From Anaerolineae bacterium (GTDB lineage: Bacteria > Chloroflexota > Anaerolineae > B4-G1 > SLSP01), in the NCBI GenBank assembly GCA_021107605.1, contig JAIOSN010000282.1, positions 1 to 12,397 of the forward strand: a stretch of DNA of 12,397 bases, read 5' to 3'. The notes beneath the pieces are model-generated. The model searched no databases. It saw nothing but the letters and a program-made list of their open reading frames with translations, and was not told the origin of the DNA. Every line of letters starts with the position of its first letter. Position 1 is the stretch's first letter. A program made the translations under genes and the position numbers. This document shows, in pieces, positions 7,038 to 12,244 of this stretch.

Positions 7038-8066
7038 ATGAGGATTGTGGTGGATGCTTTTGGTTCCGACAACTGCCCGGTCCCGGATGTGGCCGGCGCG
7101 GTAGAGGCGGCGCGCGAGTGGGGCGATGAGATCGTCTTGGTGGGGCCGGAGAAGCGCATCCGGCAGGAGCTGGCTAAATATGAGACGGCGGGCTTACCCA
7201 TCTCCGTAGTCCACGCGCCGGATGTGCTCACGATGGAGCATCACGCCAGAGATGTGCGGCGCATGACGGAATCATCCGTCCGTGTGGGAATGCAGCTGGT
7301 GAAAGAGGGTGCAGCCGATGCGTTTGTCTCGGCGGGTAATACCATCGCGGTGCTTTCCTCCGCTATCTTCGATCTGCGGCGTATTCGAGGCATTCGCCGC
7401 CCGGCTCTGGCAGTGTTCTATCCCATCGCTGTGGGGCCTGTGTTGTTGTTGGATGTCGGCGCGACCGCTGATCCCCGGCCTGAATATGTGGTGCAATTTG
7501 CTCAGATGGGTGCGGTTTACGTGGAAAAAGTTATGGGCATCACCAATCCGCGCGTGGGTCTCTTGGCTAACGGCGAGGAGGATGAGAAGGGGACGCTGAT
7601 TTTACGTGATATCCACCGGTTGCTGGCCGAGGAAGAGGGTCTCAACTTTGTAGGCAACGTGGAGCCAAAAGAGATCAGCCGTGGCGCCGCCGATCTCGTC
7701 GTCACCGATGGTTTCACCGGCAACATCATGTTGAAGACGACTGAGACCGTCGCCTCTTTCATTCCGCGCTTCCTCAAAGAGAAATTGGGAGAAGGGCCGT
7801 TGGCGAAGGCGGCGCTGGTTCTCTTGCTCCCGGCTCTGGTGGTTGCGTTGCCGGGATTGCTGCTCCTCGCCCCGAATTTACGGCGGATCGCCAAACGGCT
7901 GGACTACGCTGAGTACGGCGGCGCGTTGCTCTTTGGGGTGAACGGCATCGTTATCGTGGGACATGGGCGCTCTAATGCCAAAGCGATCAAGAACGCCATC
8001 CGGCAAGCCCGGGAAGCTGTCGCGGGCGAGGTGTTGGAAACCATCAAGGCCGGGTTGGCGAAGTAA
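7038..8066 (+). CDS. plsX: Phosphate acyltransferase PlsX
   Basis: PlsX converts acyl-ACP and phosphate to acyl-phosphate, the first step of the PlsX/PlsY route to phosphatidic acid; it is a peripheral membrane enzyme. Recognisable segments: VVDAFGSD at the N-terminus (family DAMGGD, diverged), SSVRVGMQLVKEGAADAFVSAGNT (residues 79-102), LLLDVGATADPRPEYVVQFAQMG (137-158), NPRVGLLANGEEDEKG, VTDGFTGNIMLKTTE, and LDYAEYGGALLFGVNGIVIVGHGRSNAKAIKNAI (288-321). Length from the ATG is 342, slightly above the usual 330-340. The ATG at 7038 follows GGAGGA (7028-7033); an upstream GTG at 7026 overlaps that site and is unlikely. Residues 258-278 are almost wholly hydrophobic (AALVLLLPALVVALPGLLLLA), where relatives usually have a shorter amphipathic membrane-contact helix. 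The common neighbours fabD, fabH, acpP and rpmF are absent. Confidence 0.93.
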   Translation: MRIVVDAFGSDNCPVPDVAGAVEAAREWGDEIVLVGPEKRIRQELAKYETAGLPISVVHAPDVLTMEHHARDVRRMTESSVRVGMQLVKEGAADAFVSAGNTIAVLSSAIFDLRRIRGIRRPALAVFYPIAVGPVLLLDVGATADPRPEYVVQFAQMGAVYVEKVMGITNPRVGLLANGEEDEKGTLILRDIHRLLAEEEGLNFVGNVEPKEISRGAADLVVTDGFTGNIMLKTTETVASFIPRFLKEKLGEGPLAKAALVLLLPALVVALPGLLLLAPNLRRIAKRLDYAEYGGALLFGVNGIVIVGHGRSNAKAIKNAIRQAREAVAGEVLETIKAGLAK

Positions 8067-8086
8067 CGGGACTACCTTACTACCGA

Positions 8087-8145
8087 CTTAATGTCATTAA
8101 GTTTAGTTATTGCCCAGACCTCGGAGGTCTTATCTTAATGACATT
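8087..8145. repeat. Composite hairpin, copy 1: CATTAAG arms around AGACCTC-G-GAGGTCT
   Basis: AATGTCATTAAG (8090-8101) is the exact reverse complement of CTTAATGACATT (8134-8145), enclosing the 15-nt palindrome AGACCTC-G-GAGGTCT (8116-8130). In addition CTTAATG-T-CATTAAG at 8087-8101 is itself a palindrome. In RNA this would give either one long two-tier stem or two separate hairpins, and it starts 20 bp after the plsX stop, so it may shape the end of that transcript. Confidence 0.8.
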
Positions 8146-8163
8146 GACTACCGACTATTCACT

Positions 8164-8196
8164 ATCATTAAGTTACCACTCAGACCTCCGAGGTCT
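8164..8196. repeat. Composite hairpin, copy 2 (partial)
   Basis: ATCATTAAG (8164-8172) precedes AGACCTC-C-GAGGTCT (8182-8196), then TTATCTGACC replaces the TTATCTTAATGACAT seen after copies 1 and 3. The right outer arm is therefore lost or substituted. Confidence 0.75.
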
Positions 8197-8263
8197 TATC
8201 TGACCCTGACACCAGAAATTCACCGCAAATACGCCGTGGTTTGCAATTATGCGGCGTTACCAG

Positions 8264-8293
8264 AGACCTCTGAGGTCTTATCTTAATGACATC
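8264..8293. repeat. Composite hairpin, copy 3 (partial)
   Basis: AGACCTC-T-GAGGTCT (8264-8278) is followed by TATCTTAATGACATCGAC, as in copy 1, but the left CATTAAG arm is missing. The central base of the palindrome differs in all three copies (G, C, T) while both 7-bp arms are invariant. Confidence 0.78.
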
Positions 8294-8296
8294 GAC

Positions 8297-8335
8297 CGAC
8301 TATTGACTATTCAACTACTTGACTATCTGACTAAT
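8297..8335 (+). repeat. Tandem 8-nt YGACTAYY array upstream of the NERD-like gene
   Basis: Five units read CGACTAT (7 nt), TGACTATT, CAACTACT, TGACTATC, TGACTAAT. The array directly follows hairpin copy 3 and ends 4 bp before the GGAGG ribosome site of the gene at 8349. If the promoter lies upstream, the repeat is in the 5' untranslated RNA. Confidence 0.8.
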
Positions 8336-8348
8336 ATCTGGAGGCAGC

Positions 8349-9047
8349 ATGAAAATTGTAGCAAATGAAGCTTACATTGAAAAACGGGCAAAAATGGGAG
8401 AAGTTTTGCCCTTGCTCTCATTGGGCTTGTTGCTTGGCTCACTGGTGCTTACCTATCTCCGGCCGGAATGGACGGGGGTGACCATGATCATGGTGCTGTT
8501 GGGTTTTTGCGCTTCCGTTGTCGGTAGCTACTACGTTAATCGTTTTACCGGTAATATGCCCATGTTCGAAGAACTTCCTAAGATATTGAAGGGGCTATCG
8601 GATGAGTACACTCTGCTTATGTACAAGCTGCCGGTACCTTTTGTATTGGTAGGGCCGGGCGGTCTGACTGCTATCGCGGTAAAAAGTCAGAGCGGCGAGA
8701 TTGGTTTTCACGAGGGTAAATGGGAGCATGATCAACGTATGAGGCTCTTACGTCAATTTGGGGGCGAGGAGAGTCTGGGGAAGCCAGACGAACAAGCTGC
8801 CGAGCAGGCGCAAAAGCTGACTGGGTATCTGACCAAGCGGTTACCCGCCGATGTCGAAGTCCCGGTGCGGGGAATTGCTCTCTTCATCAGCCCGGAGGCA
8901 CGGTTGGATACCGGCCAGGCCCCACTACCGGTGCTCTGGTCTGGGGAGCTCAAGGGTTGGCTGCGTGGCAAGGGCCGGCGTCCCACGTTGCCGGCAGAAA
9001 CACGTCGCGCGCTGGCAAAAGCATTGGAGTTGGCTGCCGAGAATTAA
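8349..9047 (+). CDS. Two-helix membrane protein with NERD-like (nuclease-related) domain, probably catalytically inactive
   Basis: The 232-residue product has two hydrophobic helices (about 19-37 and 43-63) followed by a soluble domain. Residues 97-118 (PFVLVGPGGLTAIAVKSQSGEI) resemble the core of NERD domains, where a VGPxG strand leads into an (E/D)xK nuclease motif and a G-x-I turn; the later VRGIALFISPEARLD (173-187) resembles the next conserved strand. In the expected ExK position the sequence is A110-V-K112, so the lysine is kept but the acidic residue is gone, which argues against nuclease activity. The ATG has a GGAGG site at 8340-8344. It faces the SPFH gene tail to tail across a shared terminator. 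The fold assignment is by eye; a generic small membrane protein is the alternative. Confidence 0.6.
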   Translation: MKIVANEAYIEKRAKMGEVLPLLSLGLLLGSLVLTYLRPEWTGVTMIMVLLGFCASVVGSYYVNRFTGNMPMFEELPKILKGLSDEYTLLMYKLPVPFVLVGPGGLTAIAVKSQSGEIGFHEGKWEHDQRMRLLRQFGGEESLGKPDEQAAEQAQKLTGYLTKRLPADVEVPVRGIALFISPEARLDTGQAPLPVLWSGELKGWLRGKGRRPTLPAETRRALAKALELAAEN

Positions 9048-9069
9048 AAGAGGGGGCAGTTGAACAAGA

Positions 9070-9105
9070 AGGCTCGCCAGAGTAACCATCCTGGCGAGCC
9101 TTTTT
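9070..9105. terminator. Bidirectional terminator between convergent genes
   Basis: AGGCTCGCCAG (9070-9080) pairs perfectly with CTGGCGAGCCT (9091-9101) around a 10-nt loop. On the plus strand it runs into TTTTT (9101-9105); on the minus strand the following bases are TTCTTGTTC. It lies 22 bp after the NERD-like gene and 23 bp after the SPFH gene, so it can serve both. Confidence 0.88.
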
Positions 9106-9128
9106 GATTGGTGGTGATGTAACCGCTC

Positions 9129-10166
9129 TTACTTCAAACTAGCGAGTCGCTTCTCCCATTTGGCGTAAAGGCGTTCGTAGACTTTCTCACTGAGCTCGCC
9201 GGAGATCAGGCGATTATCTAAGCTGTCTAACATCTGTTGGATCTCGCCGGCTGTTTGAGGAGAGGCGGGGGCCTGAGTTGTGGCTGGTTGTGTCGGGGCT
9301 GGTTGCTGTTGGCCCTGCTGCATGGAGCTGGTGAACATCTGCGCCATGCCGGCTCCCATTCCCATGCCGGCGCCTAATCCGACGCCGGCTCCGGCCAGGC
9401 CGCCGCTCTCATTCTGAGCCGCGTCACGCATCGCCTGCGCGCCCTGATATTGCATGTAGGCGTTCATATCGCCAATGGCGCCCATTGCGGAGCGCGCATC
9501 AATGGCTTTCGCGGACTCCTCGGTAGGTGAGAGCGATTCAATGTAGAATGAGTTGAGCGTCACTCCGCGTGCCGCGAACTCCTCCGCCGCTTTGGCGCGC
9601 ACCCCGGCGGATAGCTCCTCTGCAAAGGCGGCCATCTGGATGACCGACTTGCCCATCTCGCCGATCAAGTCCATCAACTTGGTCATGATGATGCTGCGGA
9701 AGAAGCCCTCAATATCGCGTGTGCGGTATAGCCCCTGCGTCCCGACTATCTTATTGACGAAGAGCTGTGGCTCTGTTATCTGGATGGCATAAGTGCCGTA
9801 ACCTGTCACCCGCGCCATGCCTAAAATCGGATCCTGGATGGTGATGGGACTTTTGGTGCCCCACTTCATATCGGTGAGCTCCCGCTGGGTGACGAAATAA
9901 ACCTCGGCTTTGAAAGGCGTCCGCCCGGAAAAGGCCTTGCCGATCAGATCGGTCAGTAGGGGGACGTTAGCCGTCGTCAAAGTGTGCCGCCCGGCCCCGA
10001 AAGTGTCTAGGGCTTTGCCGTCACGATAGAAGATGGCGGCTTGCCCGTCGCGTACAATGAGTTGCGAACCGAGCCGAAAATCCCCCGACCCGCGCTCCGG
10101 GATGCGATGTACAATTTCCTGACGTCCCTCATCAACATACTCTACTATATCGAAGATACGTGCCAC
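9129..10166 (-). CDS. SPFH/band-7 domain protein with SHOCT-like C-terminus (YdjI-like)
   Basis: SPFH proteins assemble on membranes as scaffolds. This 345-residue protein resembles the B. subtilis YdjI group, formerly called virion-core-like: a start without a transmembrane segment, SQLIVRDGQAAIFYRDGKALDTFGAGRHTL (34-63), KAEVYFVTQRELTDMKWGTKSPI (86-108) with the characteristic KWGT, then a helical extension to about 250. Next come a Gly/Met-rich stretch (255-275), a Gln/Pro/Thr linker (282-305) and a C-terminal SHOCT-like helix pair IQQMLDSLDNRLISGELSEKVYERLYAKWEKRL (309-341). No zinc-ribbon cysteines are present; the protein has no cysteine at all. The start is GTG at 10166 with AGGAGG 6 nt away (10173-10178). 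The gene lies 238 bp downstream of the coiled-coil gene on the same strand. The family call is good; the role is inferred as membrane-stress scaffolding. Confidence 0.88.
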   Translation of the reverse strand: MARIFDIVEYVDEGRQEIVHRIPERGSGDFRLGSQLIVRDGQAAIFYRDGKALDTFGAGRHTLTTANVPLLTDLIGKAFSGRTPFKAEVYFVTQRELTDMKWGTKSPITIQDPILGMARVTGYGTYAIQITEPQLFVNKIVGTQGLYRTRDIEGFFRSIIMTKLMDLIGEMGKSVIQMAAFAEELSAGVRAKAAEEFAARGVTLNSFYIESLSPTEESAKAIDARSAMGAIGDMNAYMQYQGAQAMRDAAQNESGGLAGAGVGLGAGMGMGAGMAQMFTSSMQQGQQQPAPTQPATTQAPASPQTAGEIQQMLDSLDNRLISGELSEKVYERLYAKWEKRLASLK

Positions 10167-10207
10167 GATGGACCTCCTCTTTCATAAATGGTTAATAATC
10201 TGTGTAT

Positions 10208-10404
10208 TTCGCCACGAAGGCGCAAAGAACGCAAAGATTTTAAAACTGGACGTTACTGAAGTAGCTATCACTCAGTGAAAGTGCATGGGCATAGTGCCCC
10301 ACCTTGTCTCCCCTTCAGATTTTTTTTCAGCAGAGTCGGATTTAATTTTTTCTTAGTGCCTTTGCGTCTTTGTGGAGAGCTATCTCTTTTCAGAGAAACC
10401 AAGG
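10208..10404. repeat. CGCAAAGACGC intergenic element, copy 2
   Basis: The left arm carries CGAAGGCGCAAAGAACGCAAAGA (10215-10237) and the right arm CTTTGCGTCTTTGTGG (10360-10375), the reverse-oriented counterpart. The right end matches copy 1 (6953-6990) at 32 of 38 bases and finishes with a small TCTCT-TTTC-AGAGA hairpin (10383-10396), abutting the stop codon of the gene at 10405. The interior (about 10245-10345) has no match to copy 1. It separates the SPFH and coiled-coil genes. Confidence 0.7.
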
Positions 10405-10929
10405 TTAGACGTTTTCGGTCCCGTTGATAACTTCCTGCCGTTCATCAAAGGTGGCGTTAGCTTCCCGCGTCAGGTCGCGCAGCAAGAAGATCAGCGATTG
10501 AGCTTCCTCGCCCGCCAGCCCTTCACGCGCGCGTCCCAACGCACCTTCAAAACGATCAACATAGTCCAGCAGGGTGGCGTCGAATTGGTAGACGCGATCT
10601 AAATCCTCTTCCTTGACCCGTACTGCACTAAAAAGCCCGCCGTATCCATAGCTGGCGGTGCGAATGCGATCAATGAACATCTGCAACTGGGTCGCGGCGC
10701 TCTCGGCGTCGTCTAGTAACTCGAACTTACCCGCCGAGATGAGGTCTTGTTGCAATGCGTTGATCTGCCTCTTGACCGTGCGTAGTTTGGCGGCCAGAGT
10801 TTCGCGCAGTAGTTTGTCGGCCTCACGGCGCAGCTCCTTTTGCTTGTAGCCTTTATAACCGGGCAGTTTCTCGGCAATTCCGCGTTCCAATCCAGACATA
10901 TTACCTTTGATCTGTTCTAGCAAGCTCAT
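10405..10929 (-). CDS. Conserved helical protein of unknown function next to SPFH gene
   Basis: The 174-residue product is charged, nearly all predicted helix, with no signal peptide, membrane segment or cysteine. The N-terminal part, with LPGYKGYKQKELRREADKLLRETL (22-45), looks like a conserved amphipathic motif; LLDDAESAATQLQMFIDRIRTASYGYGGLF follows at about 71-100, and a second helical half begins VKEEDLDRVYQFD. I recall similar proteins beside SPFH genes in Chloroflexota, but cannot name a domain. It is not PspA by eye. ATG at 10929 has a strong AGGAGG (about 10936-10941). Being upstream of the SPFH gene on the same strand suggests a joint job, possibly as a cytoplasmic partner; no reaction can be proposed. 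Confidence 0.85.
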   Translation of the reverse strand: MSLLEQIKGNMSGLERGIAEKLPGYKGYKQKELRREADKLLRETLAAKLRTVKRQINALQQDLISAGKFELLDDAESAATQLQMFIDRIRTASYGYGGLFSAVRVKEEDLDRVYQFDATLLDYVDRFEGALGRAREGLAGEEAQSLIFLLRDLTREANATFDERQEVINGTENV

Positions 10930-10974
10930 TATATCCCTCCTAGGATTTTAACAGCTCTCTCGTCACCGAGTTGG

Positions 10975-10994
10975 ACAATAAGTACATTGTAGCA
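10975..10994 (-). promoter_or_regulatory. Candidate extended -10 promoter with inverted repeat for the coiled-coil gene
   Basis: On the minus strand TGC-TACAAT (10994-10986) fits an extended -10 box (TGnTATAAT), with a start expected about 50 bp before the ribosome site. It overlaps the inverted repeat ACAAT (10975-10979) and ATTGT (10986-10990), which could be a repressor site over the start point. No clear -35 box is seen. Confidence 0.38.
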
Positions 10995-11031
10995 CAAAAT
11001 AGTAGGAGGGGAAAACTTACTCCAGGAGGCA

Positions 11032-11199
11032 GGTAGTCAGGTAGTCGGGCAGTCAGGTAGTCAGGTAGTCGGGCAGTCAGGTAGTCAGGTAGTCGGGTAG
11101 TCGGGCAGTCAGGTAGTCAGGTAGTCAGGTGGTCGGGTAGTCGGGTAGTCAGGTGGTCGGGTAGTCGGGCAGTCAGGTAGTCGGGCAGTCGGGCAGTCG
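11032..11199 (-). repeat. 21 perfect 8-nt tandem repeats (GGYRGTCR; YGACYRCC on minus strand)
   Basis: The 168-bp block is exactly 21 units of 8 nt with no insertion or deletion. Variation is confined to unit positions 3 (T/C), 4 (A/G) and 8 (A/G), all transitions. A higher-order 24-nt period is visible: units 1-3 and 4-6 are identical (GGTAGTCA, GGTAGTCG, GGCAGTCA), and units 13-15 nearly repeat as 16-18. The minus strand reads YGACTACC, the same unit as at 3663-3725 and 8297-8335, and in that sense it points to the gene at 10929. No spacers or cas genes are present, so it is not a CRISPR array. Confidence 0.97.
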
Positions 11200-11249
11200 C
11201 CTCTCGCACTTTCGCTCACTCGCTCTTCCGCTGTTTTTTCAGTGAGCTC

Positions 11250-11258
11250 TGCTATAAT
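11250..11258 (+). promoter_or_regulatory. Extended -10 promoter of the epimerase-Nudix operon
   Basis: TGC-TATAAT (TG at 11250-11251, consensus hexamer at 11253-11258) is a full extended -10 element 35 bp upstream of the start codon. The -35 region is weak, as is common for extended -10 promoters. Confidence 0.6.
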
Positions 11259-11293
11259 CTTTTGAGGTTGCCATTTAGTTTAGAGGAGGGAAC

Positions 11294-12244
11294 ATGCGTA
11301 TTTTGATCACTGGCGGGGCCGGATTTATCGGCTCCCATCTTTGCGACCGTTATTTGGCCGCTGGGCACGAGGTTATCGCGATGGATAACCTGAGCACTGG
11401 TTCCGAGGCGAATATCGCGCATCTGGCCGGTAACGAGAATTTTCACTTTATCAAGCACGATGTAACTCACTACGTCTACGTGGACGGGCCGGTGGACCTG
11501 GTGTTGCATCTGGCTTCGTTGCCCAGCCCGGTGGATTACCTCAACTATCCCATCCAGACGCTCAAAGTCGGGGCGTTGGGCACGCATAATGCGCTGGGGT
11601 TGGCGATGGCGAAAGGGGCTAAATTCTTCTTGGCTTCCACTTCCGAGGTGTATGGCGACCCGTTGGAGCACCCGCAGCGGGAGAGCTATTGGGGGAATGT
11701 GAACCCTATCGGGCCGCGTGGGGTTTATGATGAGAGCAAACGCTTCGCCGAGGCGTTGGTAATGGCTTATCACCGGTATCATGGTGTGGATACGCGCATT
11801 GTGCGGATTTTCAACACTTATGGGCCTCGGATGCGCGCTGATGATGGGCGCGTGGTGCCCAATTTTATCAATCAGGCGTTGCGCGGTGAACCGTTGACGG
11901 TTTATGAGGCTGGGCAGCAGACGCGCTCTTTTTGTTATGTTGATGATCTGGTGGAGGGGTTTGTCCGTTTGCTCGCCTCTGATTATAATGAGCCGGTGAA
12001 CTTGGGTAATCCCCGGGAGATGACTATCTTGGAATTCGCGCACAAAGTGAAGGAGATCACGGGTAGCGACTCCGAGATTATTTTTGTGCAGCCTAAGGAT
12101 GAACGTACCAAGGACGATCCGCAGGTGCGTTGCCCTGATATTACGCGCGCGCGTGAGCTCTTGGGGTGGAGCGCGCAGGTCACGCTGGAAGAAGGGCTGC
12201 GGCGCACGGCGGCTTATTTCAGTCGCCAGGCGGGGTTGGCTTAA
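11294..12244 (+). CDS. NAD-dependent UDP-glucuronate decarboxylase (UDP-xylose synthase)-like protein
   Basis: Enzymes of this extended short-chain dehydrogenase group oxidise UDP-glucuronate at C4 with bound NAD, decarboxylate it and reduce the product to UDP-xylose for glycan synthesis in the cytoplasm. The 316-residue protein has the Rossmann motif GGAGFIG (G7, G10, G13), HLASLPSPVDYLNYPIQTLKVGALGT (72-97), ASTSEVYGDPLEHPQRESYWGNVNP (114-138), catalytic YDESK (Y145, K149), RIFNTYGPRM (171-180) and TRSFCYVDDLVEG (R211). The long HPQxExYWGNVNPxGPRxxYDESKR stretch is characteristic of this decarboxylase rather than of generic GalE. AGGAGG at 11284-11289 supports the ATG at 11294. Its TAA overlaps the next ATG (TAATG), implying translational coupling. 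A related dTDP/UDP-sugar dehydratase remains possible. No polysaccharide cluster is visible. Confidence 0.9.
   Translation: MRILITGGAGFIGSHLCDRYLAAGHEVIAMDNLSTGSEANIAHLAGNENFHFIKHDVTHYVYVDGPVDLVLHLASLPSPVDYLNYPIQTLKVGALGTHNALGLAMAKGAKFFLASTSEVYGDPLEHPQRESYWGNVNPIGPRGVYDESKRFAEALVMAYHRYHGVDTRIVRIFNTYGPRMRADDGRVVPNFINQALRGEPLTVYEAGQQTRSFCYVDDLVEGFVRLLASDYNEPVNLGNPREMTILEFAHKVKEITGSDSEIIFVQPKDERTKDDPQVRCPDITRARELLGWSAQVTLEEGLRRTAAYFSRQAGLA

Larger units (their letters stand above)
8067..8348. other. Mosaic repeat spacer between plsX and the NERD-like gene
   Basis: This 282-bp spacer is built almost entirely from three alternating parts: CATTAAG/CTTAATG arms, AGACCTC-N-GAGGTCT hairpins (three copies) and GACTA tandem units. 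The exception is an unrelated insert at about 8200-8260 that contains ACGCCG (8231-8236) opposite CGGCGT (8252-8257). No gene and no clear promoter are visible. Confidence 0.7.
10930..11293. other. Divergent spacer between the coiled-coil gene and the epimerase-like gene
   Basis: This 364-bp stretch holds no credible gene. It contains a candidate minus-strand promoter with an inverted repeat (10975-10994), the 21-unit 8-nt array (11032-11199), a pyrimidine-rich stretch (11200-11240) and a plus-strand extended -10 promoter (11250-11258). Confidence 0.75.

Noticed and set aside
8087..8335. Insertion sequence ends or an integron attachment site
   Set aside because: No transposase or integrase gene, no target duplication and no attC-like R/L boxes; the palindromes are short and lie in three copies in one spacer.
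9129..10929. Phage or virus origin for the SPFH gene because relatives were once called virion core proteins
   Set aside because: The name is historical; the protein is a cellular SPFH/SHOCT protein and no phage genes lie nearby.
10405..10929. PspA/IM30 homologue
   Set aside because: Size and helicity are suggestive, but the sequence lacks the recognisable PspA N-terminal amphipathic helix and core pattern; only a functional analogy is offered.
11032..11199. CRISPR array
   Set aside because: Units are 8 nt, contiguous and without spacers, and no cas gene is present.
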